From the NCBI GenBank assembly GCA_016787225.1, contig JAEUUY010000005.1:62001-126000 (forward strand): a stretch of DNA of 64,000 nucleotides, written 5' to 3'. Position 1 is the stretch's first letter; every line of letters starts with the position of its first letter. The DNA is from Chitinophagales bacterium (lineage in GTDB: Bacteria; Bacteroidota; Bacteroidia; Chitinophagales; JADJOU01). The notes below the pieces were generated by a model that saw nothing but the letters and a program-made list of their open reading frames with translations, was not told where the DNA came from and searched no databases. This document shows, piece by piece, positions 51,695 to 61,510 of the stretch. A program made the position numbers and the translations under genes.

Positions 51695-53425
51695 ATGTTG
51701 CGATTATCACTCTATCTATTGCTTTTAAGCACCTTATTGCAAAGCTGCAAAGGCAGCAAATCTTCTAAAAATGAAATTGTTGCTCACGAATTGGCTGACC
51801 CTGATAAGTTGCTTCCTTATGCTTCTACTTCAGCAAATTCAACGGCCATAGAGCGATTTATTTTTCAGAAGCTCATCGATTGGGATTATGACAAGCAAGA
51901 ATTCGTAGGTATGTTGGCGGTGGATAGACCTACTATATCAGAATACGGCAATGGATTAAAACTCGACTACGAAATCCGCCCTGAAGCTATCTGGGACAAT
52001 GGTAGCCCTATCACAGGACATGATGTTGCCTTTTCATTTAAAGCAGCACTCAATCCCAAAACCAACTGTGAAGCGATACGACCTTATCTCGATTTCATAG
52101 CCGATGTAATCATCGATAGCATGAATCCTAAGAAGTTTTCTGTCATCTCTAATCAAAAATATATTCTAGTGGAGGAATATAGCGGCTATTGGGTATTGCC
52201 AGAGTATATTTATGATAAGGATAAAATAATGAGGAAATTTACCATTGCAGATTTTCGTGACAAGAAAAAACAGGAAACTCTTAAGGGAGATAAAGATATC
52301 TTGCGCTTTGCCGATGAGTTTAATTCTCAGAAGTTTTCGCGTGAAAAAGGCTTTGTCGTGGGCAGTGGCCCTTATGAATTTGAAGAATGGGTGACAGGCT
52401 CCAAACTCACCCTAAAGAAGAAAAAAGACTGGTGGGGTAGAAAAACGAATGATTCATTCCTTAAAAATTATGGTCTAGCAGATGTCATCAAGTATAAAAT
52501 TATTAATGACTGGAAAACAGCCACTACAGCTATTAAAGGCAAAGAATTGACGGTAGCTAAAAGCGTTGAGTTTAAGATATTCAACGACCTTAAGCAAGAT
52601 GAAAAATTCAAGGAAAATTTCTATTCATACCAGCCCACAGCTCCTCAGTATTATTACATAGGTATCAATCAATCCAATCCTAAATTATCGGATAGAGCGG
52701 TTCGCTTAGCTCTAGCACATGCAGTAGATAAAAATCAAATAATTTCTACTTTATTATATGGACTGGGAACACCTGTAGAGTCTATGGTACAGCCCGATAA
52801 GAAATACTATAATAAAAATCTAAAACCTTATGAATACAACCTAGAACTAGCAGCGAAAATTCTTGATGACGCAGGCTGGAAAGATAGTGATGGCGATGGC
52901 ATTCGAGATAAGGTTATCAATGGTAAAAAATTAAATCTAGAAATTCAATACAAGTACAATTCTGGCAATGATACACGAAAGAATATCGGATTGATTTACA
53001 AAGAAAATTTGAAAAAAATAGGCATCGAACTCAATATTGTAGCTAAGGAATGGACGGTATTTCTAGAGGATACCAAAAAGCATGACTTCGAGATATACTG
53101 TGGGGCTTGGGTGGGTGACCCTAATGTAGAAGATCCGAAGCAGATATGGCATACCGAATCAGCTACAGGAGGTTCAAACTATGTATCATACGGAGATGCT
53201 ATTTCTGATAAAATGATAGATGATATCCGCAGTGAACTCAACGAAGCCAAGCGCGATGCCCTTTACCTTCAATTTCAAGAAAAAGTGCACAAGGATATTC
53301 CTTATATCTTCCTTTTTGCACCTTTAGAGCGAATTGCTATTTCGAAAAAGTACGACCAAAACACCGCTAAACCATATACTGTGAGACCAGGTTTTGATCT
53401 CGGTTTATGGAAAATGAAGGAATAG
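51695..53425 (+). CDS. Peptide/nickel-type ABC transporter substrate-binding lipoprotein
   Basis: 576 residues of the SBP family 5 (DppA/OppA-like). The lipobox is LLQSC (Cys18). Family features include IWDNGSPITGHDVAFSFKAA, GSGPYEFEEWVTGSKLTL, RAVRLALAHAVDKNQII and IFLFAPLERIAISKKY. It binds oligopeptides or a related ligand in the periplasm. No permease or ATPase genes are adjacent, which is common for these lipoproteins in Bacteroidota. It is transcribed divergently from the FecA-like receptor across the operator region, so shared regulation is possible. Confidence 0.88.
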   Translation: MLRLSLYLLLLSTLLQSCKGSKSSKNEIVAHELADPDKLLPYASTSANSTAIERFIFQKLIDWDYDKQEFVGMLAVDRPTISEYGNGLKLDYEIRPEAIWDNGSPITGHDVAFSFKAALNPKTNCEAIRPYLDFIADVIIDSMNPKKFSVISNQKYILVEEYSGYWVLPEYIYDKDKIMRKFTIADFRDKKKQETLKGDKDILRFADEFNSQKFSREKGFVVGSGPYEFEEWVTGSKLTLKKKKDWWGRKTNDSFLKNYGLADVIKYKIINDWKTATTAIKGKELTVAKSVEFKIFNDLKQDEKFKENFYSYQPTAPQYYYIGINQSNPKLSDRAVRLALAHAVDKNQIISTLLYGLGTPVESMVQPDKKYYNKNLKPYEYNLELAAKILDDAGWKDSDGDGIRDKVINGKKLNLEIQYKYNSGNDTRKNIGLIYKENLKKIGIELNIVAKEWTVFLEDTKKHDFEIYCGAWVGDPNVEDPKQIWHTESATGGSNYVSYGDAISDKMIDDIRSELNEAKRDALYLQFQEKVHKDIPYIFLFAPLERIAISKKYDQNTAKPYTVRPGFDLGLWKMKE

Positions 53426-53470
53426 TATTTGAATGATGATAAACTTTGTCTCTTTACGATGAACTAGTTT

Positions 53471-54478
53471 ATGGAAATTAAAAAAGATTTATTAATACAA
53501 ATTAAAGATATTGTCCTAAACGCACAGTCAAAGGCGATTCGAGCTGTTGATTTTGAGCGTGTACTAATGTATTGGCAAATAGGACAAGTTATATTTGTAG
53601 AAGAGCAACAGGGCAATGATAGAGCAGATTATGGCAAATACTTAATAAAATCTATTTCTGACACCTTCCAACCTCAATTTGGTTCAGGTTTTTCAGTGCG
53701 TCAACTTGAGATGAATAGGCAGTTTTATCGTATGTTTCCAAATACGAACGCACTGCGTTCGCAATTTACATGGACACATTTTCGGAATCTTATACGTATT
53801 GAAAATCAAAATAAAAGAGACTTCTACATAGCCGAAGCAGAGAAAAATAACTGGACGGCTAGACAATTGGAGCGACAAATAAATAGCCAATTATTTGAAC
53901 GTCTATTAATAAGCAACGATGTAGAATCCGTATTAGCGGTAGCAAGAGAAGAAAAATTGCCTACGGATGCAAAAGAAATAATTAAAGACCCTATGGTTCT
54001 TGAGTTTCTAGGTCTCAAAAGAGAAGCAACCTATTATGAAAAAGATCTAGAATCTGCTATCATAAGTCACTTGAACGACTTTTTGCTTGAAATTGGTAAT
54101 GGATTTTCTTTTGTAGCTAGGCAAAAAAGAATTCATATAGACGGAGATGAGTTTTTTATTGACTTGGTTTTCTATAACAGATTACTACAATGTTTTGTAA
54201 TTATAGAAATTAAAACTAATAAACTAAAACATGAAGATATAGGTCAGCTGCAAATGTATGTCAATTATTATGACCGCAATGAAAAGCAAGATTTTGAAAA
54301 TCCAACGATAGGTATATTACTATGTGCGGACAAAAATAATGCTATGGTAAAATATACCCTACCTACAGATAATAAAACGATTATAACTAGTAAATACCAG
54401 TTATACTTGCCATCAGAGCAGCAATTAATCGCTGAGCTGAAAAAGGAAATTGAAAAAATTGACAATCAGATACTTTAA
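53471..54478 (+). CDS. YhcG-type PDDEXK nuclease-domain protein (DUF1016)
   Basis: 335 residues. The N-terminal DUF1016 helical domain (ERVLMYWQIGQVIFVEEQ, YGKYLIKSISDTFQPQFG, MNRQFYRMFPN) is followed by the C-terminal PD-(D/E)xK nuclease. There F-I-D-L-V-F-Y (Asp) and C-F-V-I-I-E-I-K (ExK) make the catalytic site, then GQLQMYVNYYDR. Such proteins occur as single accessory genes, often beside restriction-modification or transposable loci. In this window it stands alone, 45 bp after the lipoprotein gene and before ruvB. Its function is not settled. Confidence 0.9.
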   Translation: MEIKKDLLIQIKDIVLNAQSKAIRAVDFERVLMYWQIGQVIFVEEQQGNDRADYGKYLIKSISDTFQPQFGSGFSVRQLEMNRQFYRMFPNTNALRSQFTWTHFRNLIRIENQNKRDFYIAEAEKNNWTARQLERQINSQLFERLLISNDVESVLAVAREEKLPTDAKEIIKDPMVLEFLGLKREATYYEKDLESAIISHLNDFLLEIGNGFSFVARQKRIHIDGDEFFIDLVFYNRLLQCFVIIEIKTNKLKHEDIGQLQMYVNYYDRNEKQDFENPTIGILLCADKNNAMVKYTLPTDNKTIITSKYQLYLPSEQQLIAELKKEIEKIDNQIL

Positions 54479-54594
54479 TATATTAAAACAAAAGAGCGAG
54501 CGTAAGATTCAAAACAATAGATAACTTTCAGATAAAGTCTGTCTCTTTGTGCACAGAAACTAACTGAGTTATTTTTATGAAGTAAAATAAAATT

Positions 54595-55620
54595 ATGGAC
54601 ATTAATCCTCGAAAAGACATCGAACTCAATATTGATGATAAAGAAATCGACAAAGCTCTCCGCCCTAAACGCTTGCGTGATTTCTCTGGGCAAGATACAT
54701 CTATTCAAAATTTAGAAATTTTCATTGAAGCTGCCAAGCGTCGAGGTGATGCCCTCGATCATGTCCTGCTACATGGCCCTCCGGGACTAGGCAAGACTAC
54801 CTTGAGTAATATAATTGCATTAGAATTAGGAGTCAATATCAAAATTACTTCTGGACCCGTTTTGGAAAAACCAGGTGATTTGGCAGGTTTACTGACCAAT
54901 CTCGAAGAAGGCGATGTCTTATTTATCGATGAAATTCATCGTTTAAGTCCTGTAGTCGAAGAATATTTGTATTCCGCTATGGAAGATTATAAAATAGATA
55001 TTATGATCGATACGGGACCTAATGCGCGCAGTGTGCAGATTGCCTTAAATCCATTTACACTCATAGGAGCTACCACTCGTTCAGGTTTATTGACTTCGCC
55101 TTTGCGAGCTAGATTTGGTATTACCCTGCGTATGGAGTACTATACTTTAGATGTGCTAGCTGGCATAGTAAGACGGTCATCGCAGCTCTTACAAACGGAA
55201 ATAGAAAAAAAAGCCTCTATCGAGGTAGCTCGCCGCAGTCGTGGGACACCAAGAATTGCAAATCTTTTGCTCAAACGTGTTCGAGATTTTGCTCAGATAA
55301 AAGGTAACGGTACGATAGATTATGAAATCTCCAAGTTCGCCTTAGATGCGCTCAAAGTAGATGAATATGGCTTGGACGAAATGGACAATCGAATTCTTAC
55401 GACATTAATAGATAAATTCAATGGAGGCCCTGTAGGTCTAAATACCATATCCACTGCTGTAGGAGAGGAACCCGGAACAATTGAAGAAGTGTATGAACCT
55501 TTTCTCATTCAAGAAGGATTTCTCAATAGAACGGCACGAGGACGAGAAGCCACAGAGAGGGCCTATACCCATTTAGGTAAAATGCCACCGAATAAAGTGA
55601 ATACCTTGTTTGATAGCTAA
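54595..55620 (+). CDS. ruvB: Holliday junction branch-migration ATPase RuvB
   Basis: Hexameric AAA+ motor that, with RuvA, drives branch migration in recombination repair. It has 341 residues. Walker [10 protein letters not shown] is at 61-69, Walker B LFIDEIHR at 109-116, sensor 1 in LIGATTRSG, and the arginine segment is SPLRARFGI. The C-terminal winged helix ends with [17 protein letters not shown]. The N-terminal [11 protein letters not shown] matches RPxxLxxFxGQ. ruvA and ruvC are not in the window, normal for Bacteroidota. Confidence 0.98.
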   Translation: MDINPRKDIELNIDDKEIDKALRPKRLRDFSGQDTSIQNLEIFIEAAKRRGDALDHVLLHGPPGLGKTTLSNIIALELGVNIKITSGPVLEKPGDLAGLLTNLEEGDVLFIDEIHRLSPVVEEYLYSAMEDYKIDIMIDTGPNARSVQIALNPFTLIGATTRSGLLTSPLRARFGITLRMEYYTLDVLAGIVRRSSQLLQTEIEKKASIEVARRSRGTPRIANLLLKRVRDFAQIKGNGTIDYEISKFALDALKVDEYGLDEMDNRILTTLIDKFNGGPVGLNTISTAVGEEPGTIEEVYEPFLIQEGFLNRTARGREATERAYTHLGKMPPNKVNTLFDS

Positions 55621-55750
55621 ATTCGATGTGTTGATGTGATGATACGAGGATGTGATGATAAGATAATTATTTGTCAAGATAACTATCGGGATTGAAAAAT
55701 GGATTATTCATGTGATGTGTGAATAGTTTTTATTCCTTAAGTATGCCCTT

Positions 55751-55783
55751 TCGACCGACCACTGACTACTGACCACTGCGACT
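55751..55783. repeat. Intergenic repeat related to 42746-42778 and 4146-4159
   Basis: Bases read TCGACCGACCACTGACTACT and GACCACTGCGACT in the 198-bp gap after ruvB. The CGACCGACCACT and ACTGCGACT parts recur in reverse orientation in the lysC-aroC gap, and ACCACTGACTACTG recurs between rpsG and rpsL. No coding capacity. Confidence 0.6.
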
Positions 55784-55818
55784 TTCAACTCTTTGCTTTC
55801 AACTTTAAACTTTTTCCC

Positions 55819-56679
55819 ATGCTCCCACACTCCGAACTTATTCTTAACCCCGATGGCAGTATTTACCACCTCCATCTTTTACCTGAAGATATTGCTCACA
55901 AAATCATCCTTGTCGGTGATCCTGATCGTGTAACGTCTGTTTCTAAACATTTTGATTCTATTCGAGTTAAAAAACAAAAACGTGAATTTGTTACCCACAC
56001 GGGAAACTATAAGGATAAAGAAATAACGGTTATCTCGACAGGCATAGGTACTGATAATATTGATATTGTTCTCAACGAACTCGATGCGCTGGTCAATATT
56101 AATTTGACGAATAGAGTGATAAAAGAAAAGTTAACGAGTCTAGAAATTGTTCGAGTAGGCACTTCAGGAAGTATTCAATCCAGTATAGATGTGGATAGCT
56201 TTTTGGCTTCAGAGTTTGCTATCGGTATGGATGGCATGATGAATGCATATGAATATGAGAATAGAGCCGACGAGCAAGAAATTAATCTGGATTTTTCAGA
56301 CTATCTTTTCGAACAGGAAATTGATTTATGTTTGCCATATTGCTTTGGAGCGCATACCAATATGTTGAAAAAATTTTCAGAATTGAAGAAAGGAATTACC
56401 CTAACTCATAATGGTTTTTATGCTCCACAAGGTCGGCAACTTCGAGCTGAAAGAGCCTATCCAAACTATATTGATATGATGGCTGATTTTAAATCCAAGT
56501 ATGGAAAAATTACCAACTTTGAAATGGAAACTGCTAGTAACTATGGTTTGGCTTCGGTATTGGGGCATAAAGCAATTTCGCTTAATCTCATTCTAGCCAA
56601 TAGACCCAAAGGCCTGTTTAGTAGTCAATATAAAGAGAAAATGGATGAGTTGATTCAATTGGCATTAGAAAAAATATGA
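55819..56679 (+). CDS. Nucleoside phosphorylase, uridine phosphorylase-like
   Basis: 286 residues of the PNP/UDP phosphorylase superfamily. Phosphate-binding VGDPDRV lies near the N-terminus, VISTGIGTDNIDIVLNEL follows, EIVRVGTSGSIQ is next, and the nucleoside-site segment KITNFEMETASNYGLASVLG is near the end. It cleaves nucleosides to base and sugar-1-phosphate in salvage. Uridine is the most likely substrate, but specificity is not certain. The stop overlaps the next gene by four bases (ATGA). Confidence 0.88.
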   Translation: MLPHSELILNPDGSIYHLHLLPEDIAHKIILVGDPDRVTSVSKHFDSIRVKKQKREFVTHTGNYKDKEITVISTGIGTDNIDIVLNELDALVNINLTNRVIKEKLTSLEIVRVGTSGSIQSSIDVDSFLASEFAIGMDGMMNAYEYENRADEQEINLDFSDYLFEQEIDLCLPYCFGAHTNMLKKFSELKKGITLTHNGFYAPQGRQLRAERAYPNYIDMMADFKSKYGKITNFEMETASNYGLASVLGHKAISLNLILANRPKGLFSSQYKEKMDELIQLALEKI

Positions 56680-57557
56680 ACCGAATATCATTTCTTAAAT
56701 CGATAGCCTTAACACCTTTAGCTATGAATCTTACTTCGCTAAACTCATTGGAGTCTTGGTCCTATTCTCTTCCTAATACTGAAAAAATGCCTGTTTTATT
56801 TCTCGGTCATGGCAGTCCTATGAATGCCATTGAGGATAATCAATTCGTAAGAGGATTTCGAGATATAGCCAAGACCTTACCTAAGCCCAAAGCCATTCTA
56901 TGTATATCAGCACATTGGTATATCCATGGTACTAAAATATTGTCGGCAGCTATGCCCAAAACAATCCATGATTTTGGAGGTTTTCCCGAAAAGTTGTTTC
57001 AAGTACAATACCCTGCCAAAGGCAGTCCCGAGCTAGCCAAAGAGGTAAACAATTTGCTAGGAGCTAAAGCTAGTTTGTCAGACGATTGGGGGCTGGATCA
57101 TGGTGCTTGGTCAGTATTGGTTCACTTGTACCCCAAGGCAGATATTCCTGTCATACAAATGAGTATAGATTATACCAAGTCTGCGAGTTATCATTTTGAA
57201 TTGGCAAAACTATTGCGCAAGTTAAGAGACAAGGGCATTCTCATCATTGGGAGTGGAAATATCATTCATAATCTAGGTATGATCGATTGGCCGAATATTG
57301 ATAAAGAAAATCATGGCTATGATTGGGCGCGAGAAATGCGAGACAAGATAAATCAGTTTATTTTAGATAGAAATTTCCAATCCTTAATCGATTATCAAAA
57401 ACTTGGCAAAGCCTTCCAAAATGGAATCCCCACTCCTGACCACTATTTACCTTTGATATATACCCTTGGTTTATCTAAAATTAAAGATGAGTTTCAACTT
57501 TTTAACGATAAAATGGTTGCAGGTTCCTTGAGTATGACCTCATTGAAAATTGGATAA
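56676..57557 (+). CDS. 4,5-DOPA dioxygenase extradiol-like protein (YgiD family)
   Basis: 293 residues of the class III extradiol ring-cleavage dioxygenase LigB-like/DODA family. Metal-ligand histidines are in FLGHGSPMNAI (His45) and ISAHWYIHG, with a catalytic-type His in GLDHGAWSVLVHLYP; IIGSGNIIHNLGMIDW follows. The first about 35 residues are an extension (MNRISFLKSIALTPLAMNL) that looks like a Tat-less export signal or membrane anchor, unusual for YgiD. It is coupled by ATGA to the nucleoside phosphorylase. The physiological substrate is unknown. Confidence 0.87.
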   Translation: MNRISFLKSIALTPLAMNLTSLNSLESWSYSLPNTEKMPVLFLGHGSPMNAIEDNQFVRGFRDIAKTLPKPKAILCISAHWYIHGTKILSAAMPKTIHDFGGFPEKLFQVQYPAKGSPELAKEVNNLLGAKASLSDDWGLDHGAWSVLVHLYPKADIPVIQMSIDYTKSASYHFELAKLLRKLRDKGILIIGSGNIIHNLGMIDWPNIDKENHGYDWAREMRDKINQFILDRNFQSLIDYQKLGKAFQNGIPTPDHYLPLIYTLGLSKIKDEFQLFNDKMVAGSLSMTSLKIG

Positions 57558-57702
57558 TTAACATATTATCAATAAAATACGATTTCTCTTTAATGAAATC
57601 ATTATCTTTCTAAATACTGTTAACTTTTTGTTAATTAAATGTTAAAGACGTTTAATGTCAATAACCTTATATTTGCCTTAATAAATCTAAAATTATAAAT
57701 AA

Positions 57703-60700
57703 ATGAAAAAACAATTATTGCTCATTTTGGGTATGCTATTGGTGTCAGGTTATATGCTAGGGCAGGTAACTACTGGAGCCATTGCAGGAAAAGTAATGGA
57801 TAGTAAAAAGCAGCCAGTAGAAGGCGCTAAAATTAAAGTAACCCATGTACCTTCTGGTTCGGTCTATGGTTCTACTTCACGCGCGAATGGCGCTTATGAA
57901 GTACGAGGTCTTCGAGTAGGCGGTCCATACACAGTAGAGGTTAGCTATCTAGGCAAAGGAAAAGATAGAGTGGACAATGTATTCGTTACATTAGGAGAAC
58001 CTATTTTTGTCGATTTGAATCTTGAAGAATCTGCTACCTTGATAAAGGAGGTTCTAGTGACGAGTGCTAGAAATAGTATTATTAACGAAAATAGAACAGG
58101 TGCAGCAACTAATATCAATTCGACAATGATTAATTCTATGCCTACTGGTAATAGAACTTTAAGCGATATGACAAGATTGTCTCCACAAAGTGGGGCTAGT
58201 TTTTCTTCTTCTCGATTAAATAATCAAAATACCTTTGGTGGTAGAGACGGAAGATATAACAATCTCCAGGTAAATGGAGCTAATTTAAATAATGGTTTTG
58301 GTCTTTCTTCAAATCTGGCACCAGGTGGTTCAGGACAGCCAATATCGCTGGACGCCATTGAAGAGATTCAGGTGGGAGTTTCTCCGTTTGATATTCGTCA
58401 GGCAGGTTTCACTGGAGCCAACATCAATGCTGTAACGAGAAGTGGTACGAATGAGTGGCATGGTTCAGCCTACACCTTTCATAAGACGAATGGCTTAGTA
58501 GGTGATAAGGTGGATACTGTAAATCTTGATGTCAAAAAAAATACGAATGCTATTTATGGAGCCAGATTAGGTGGACCAATAATTAAAAACAAGTTGTTTA
58601 TCTTTGGTAGTTTCGAAACGGAAAGAAACGCTTTTCCAGGCAATACATGGGTTACTAGAACAGGAGGTTTCACCGGTAACCCTAGTAACGTAAGCAGAGA
58701 TAGTTTAAACAAGTTTAGTAATTTTTTAAGAAATACCTATAAGTACGAAACTGGTGCTTCAGAAGGGTATGGAGACGAATTTGTCAATCAGAATTTGAAA
58801 TTCTTAGGAAGAGTTGATTGGAACATCAATGACAACCATAAATTTTATATCAGCTACAGCCAAATGAATGCTTCAGAGGATAATATAGTAAATGCTACCT
58901 CAGCTCCAAATGGACTTTCTAGAGTATCGAATACTAGAGTTGGAGAGAGTGCACTCTCTTTTCAAAATTCAAACTACACTCTAGACCATATCGTAAGAAC
59001 TATTTCTGCTGAATTGAACTCTACCTTAAATCCAATTATGCATAATCAGCTATTAGCTACCTATTCATATAATAACACGATCCGAAATACTCCAGGAAGT
59101 ATATTTCCTTTTATTGATATTACGAGTGGAGGTACAAATAATTACATGTCAGCTGGTTCAGAGCTTTTCTCCTACAAAAATGACCTTATTAATAAAAACT
59201 TTATTGTTACCGATAATTTAAACATTGATTTGAAAAACAACCAGTTGACAATTGGAGCTTCATTTGAAAATCAATTGTTTGAAAATAGTTTCTTAGGTGG
59301 AGGCAATTTATATTATAGATATAATAGTTTAAATGACTTTATAACTAATGCCAGACCTTCTGCATTCTCGGTTGCATATCCTTTAAATTCACAAAATGGT
59401 AACACATATGTGAAGGCATCTTATTCACAATTAAGTGCTTATATCCAAGATAAGTTCACCATTTCTAAAAGATTAACTTTGACAGGAGGTATCAGATTTG
59501 AACTACCATTCTATGACAATTCATTTTTGACAGCAAATCCTGCAGTGGATGCCTTAAAGTTAAATGGACCAAATGGACAACCAATAAATTTTACATCTGG
59601 TCAGTTCCCTGCTCAACAATTGATGGTTTCTCCGAGATTTGCATTTAACTGGGATGCCTTAGGCAATAGAAATCTACAAGTAAGAGGTGGTATCGGAGTT
59701 TTCACAGGTCGAATACCTTTCGTTTGGTTAACTAATCAGGCTGGCGGCATTGGTACCTTGGTTACAAACGTTGCCTACACATCGACAACACAATTAAACC
59801 CAATTCGTTTCTATACCTCATTGGAAGATATGAAAGCAAAAAATCCTGCTGAGTATGCTAAATTACCACAAAGCAATACCTCGTTGCCATCATCTGTGGT
59901 GGTGGTAGATCAGGAGTTTAAAATGCCGCAGATTTTAAGAGGAGATATCGGTATTGACTACAAATTACCATGGTATGGTTTGATAGCCACAGGAGAAATA
60001 ATGGTATCGAGAGATATTGATAATGTCTTCCAATACAATGCAAATCTACCTAATGCGCAGTCAACATTAAGCAGTGCAAGCGGAGATAATAGACCAAGAT
60101 GGACAAATAATAGAGCCAACCCAGCTTTAGGTCAAGCCTTTGTCTTATCAAATACCAATCAAGGATATTCCACAGTTATTTCATTGGGTATTGCTCGTCA
60201 GGCTAGAAAAGGACTATACGGTTCCTTCTTCTATACTAGAACGATTTCAGAGGATGTATCGTCAAATCCGGGTTCTCAGGCTTCTTCAGCATGGAATTCA
60301 TTGCCGAATAATTCATCGCCTAATACACAAATGTTAGCAACCTCACAGTACAACACACCTCATAGATTGGTAGGTTCATTATCCTATAAATTTGAATATG
60401 GAAATAAAAAACAATTAGGAACTACCGTTTCTATTTTCTTTGAAGGTGCTAATCCGGGAAGAATTAGCTATATGTATGCGAATGATGTCAATGGAGATGG
60501 CTCTGCTTCAGACTTGATCTTCATACCAAACAAAGGTAGCGATATGAACTGGCAAGCCTTTACAGCTAACTACAGAGATGCAAATGGTGTAACTCAAACT
60601 AGAACCATATCTGTAGCGGATCAAATAGCTGCTTGGGATGCATTTGTGGCACAAGATGAGTATTTAAGTGCAAATAAAGGCAAATATGCTCAACGCTATG

Positions 60701-61047
60701 AAGCTTTATATCCATGGTATACCAGAATGGATATGAGAATACTCCAAGATTTCAATTTTAAAATCAAGGATAGAAAGCATACGATTCAGTTCAGTTTAGA
60801 TATCATGAATTTACCGAATTTAATTAATAGTGCATGGGGTGTTCAGAAACAGCTTTCAATTGGCGGTTTGTCTAATAATGCAAATTATATTAATTCTGTA
60901 GCTAATGCTGGAAATCCTGCTAACCCATTCTATCGATTGATTCCTGATGCTAATGCTACCTTAGACAACTATAAGTCTACTTTTGTAAATGATAACTCTG
61001 TATTTAGTACATGGTCTATGCAGTTAGGCGCTAGATATACATTCTAG
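57703..61047 (+). CDS. TonB-dependent receptor with carboxypeptidase regulatory-like domain
   Basis: 1114 residues. A signal peptide (ends GYMLGQ) is followed by a CarboxypepD_reg-like domain (GAIAGKVMDSKKQPVEGAKI ... ANGAYEVRGLRVGGPYTVEV). The plug region has TGNRTLSDMTRLSPQSG, VNGANLNNGFGL, AIEEIQVGVSPFDIRQAGF and INAVTRSGTNEWHGSAY. A long barrel ends in WSMQLGARYTF. This is the OmpA-related/Oar-like TonB receptor type of Bacteroidota and Myxococcota. The substrate is unknown, and no SusD partner follows. It is closed by a strong terminator at 61071. Confidence 0.9.
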   Translation: MKKQLLLILGMLLVSGYMLGQVTTGAIAGKVMDSKKQPVEGAKIKVTHVPSGSVYGSTSRANGAYEVRGLRVGGPYTVEVSYLGKGKDRVDNVFVTLGEPIFVDLNLEESATLIKEVLVTSARNSIINENRTGAATNINSTMINSMPTGNRTLSDMTRLSPQSGASFSSSRLNNQNTFGGRDGRYNNLQVNGANLNNGFGLSSNLAPGGSGQPISLDAIEEIQVGVSPFDIRQAGFTGANINAVTRSGTNEWHGSAYTFHKTNGLVGDKVDTVNLDVKKNTNAIYGARLGGPIIKNKLFIFGSFETERNAFPGNTWVTRTGGFTGNPSNVSRDSLNKFSNFLRNTYKYETGASEGYGDEFVNQNLKFLGRVDWNINDNHKFYISYSQMNASEDNIVNATSAPNGLSRVSNTRVGESALSFQNSNYTLDHIVRTISAELNSTLNPIMHNQLLATYSYNNTIRNTPGSIFPFIDITSGGTNNYMSAGSELFSYKNDLINKNFIVTDNLNIDLKNNQLTIGASFENQLFENSFLGGGNLYYRYNSLNDFITNARPSAFSVAYPLNSQNGNTYVKASYSQLSAYIQDKFTISKRLTLTGGIRFELPFYDNSFLTANPAVDALKLNGPNGQPINFTSGQFPAQQLMVSPRFAFNWDALGNRNLQVRGGIGVFTGRIPFVWLTNQAGGIGTLVTNVAYTSTTQLNPIRFYTSLEDMKAKNPAEYAKLPQSNTSLPSSVVVVDQEFKMPQILRGDIGIDYKLPWYGLIATGEIMVSRDIDNVFQYNANLPNAQSTLSSASGDNRPRWTNNRANPALGQAFVLSNTNQGYSTVISLGIARQARKGLYGSFFYTRTISEDVSSNPGSQASSAWNSLPNNSSPNTQMLATSQYNTPHRLVGSLSYKFEYGNKKQLGTTVSIFFEGANPGRISYMYANDVNGDGSASDLIFIPNKGSDMNWQAFTANYRDANGVTQTRTISVADQIAAWDAFVAQDEYLSANKGKYAQRYEALYPWYTRMDMRILQDFNFKIKDRKHTIQFSLDIMNLPNLINSAWGVQKQLSIGGLSNNANYINSVANAGNPANPFYRLIPDANATLDNYKSTFVNDNSVFSTWSMQLGARYTF

Positions 61048-61070
61048 TCTTTAAGACATTGTTTATTTTA

Positions 61071-61095
61071 AAACCGCCTTCGGGCGGTTTTTTTT
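61071..61095 (+). terminator. Rho-independent terminator after the TonB receptor
   Basis: AAACCGCC (61071-61078), TTCG loop, GGCGGTTT (61083-61090) and a continuing T-run to 61095. A classic UUCG tetraloop hairpin, 24 bases after the stop. Confidence 0.95.
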
Positions 61096-61123
61096 GCTTA
61101 TAATGTATAGTTTGAGTGATAAT

Positions 61124-61163
61124 AAAAAGGCTCCAACAATCGTTGAAGCCTTTCGTGATCCCG
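61124..61163. repeat. Direct repeat copy 1: duplicated tRNA-Lys 3' end and terminator
   Basis: A perfect 40-bp copy of 61479-61518 (AAAAAGGCTCCAACAATCG ... TGATCCCG), holding the tRNA terminator and only the last 8 bases of the tRNA-Lys gene. Together the two copies bracket the GIY-YIG gene as att-like sites. Confidence 0.9.
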
Positions 61164-61251
61164 TGATGACGCTATTGGTCAGCATGCTGACAACCTTAGG
61201 TTCGTCAGCACTGGAACTTCATTTAAGACTTATATTTTTTTATAAACTGCA

Positions 61252-61470
61252 CTATTTTTCTTTACCAAGATTATTAAGTTTTCTTTCTAGTTCCATAGAC
61301 TCACGTCGAGAATCTTTTTCAATGCTTAATTCTAAAATCCAAGGAAGGTAAGGTTTGGTAGACTTCACCGACCCTGCATTATGTCTTGTTAATCTATCAG
61401 ACAAATTGTTTGTTTGACCAATATAATACTTGTCAAACTTACTTGAGTAAAGGATATAAACGAAATACAT
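61252..61470 (-). CDS. GIY-YIG nuclease-domain protein, UPF0213/YhbQ-like
   Basis: 72 residues starting MYFVYILYSSKFDKYYIGQT. This has the GIY-YIG core as VYIL-x9-YYIG, then LSDRLTRHNAG (catalytic Arg) and Glu in SMELERKL. It ends KLNNLGKEK; related proteins usually run 80-100 residues, so the end is short. It lies between two 40-bp direct repeats that contain the 3' end of tRNA-Lys. Related single-domain proteins are small nucleases of uncertain role; here the position suggests mobility or hitch-hiking on an integrated segment. Confidence 0.8.
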   Translation of the reverse strand: MYFVYILYSSKFDKYYIGQTNNLSDRLTRHNAGSVKSTKPYLPWILELSIEKDSRRESMELERKLNNLGKEK

Positions 61471-61478
61471 TTTTTACA

Positions 61479-61508
61479 AAAAAGGCTCCAACAATCGTTG
61501 AAGCCTTT
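61479..61508 (-). terminator. Terminator of tRNA-Lys (inside direct repeat copy 2)
   Basis: On the minus strand, right after the tRNA, AAGGCTTCAAC pairs with GTTGGAGCCTT around GATT and runs into T residues. The whole hairpin plus the last 8 tRNA bases forms the 40-bp repeat 61479-61518. Confidence 0.85.
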
Positions 61509-61510
61509 CG

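Noticed and set aside
61156-61163. Second tRNA-Lys gene at the first direct repeat
   Set aside because: Only the last 8 bases of the acceptor end are present; no cloverleaf can form.
61094-61351. Plus-strand 85-residue frame
   Set aside because: It runs through the duplicated tRNA terminator and antisense to the GIY-YIG gene.
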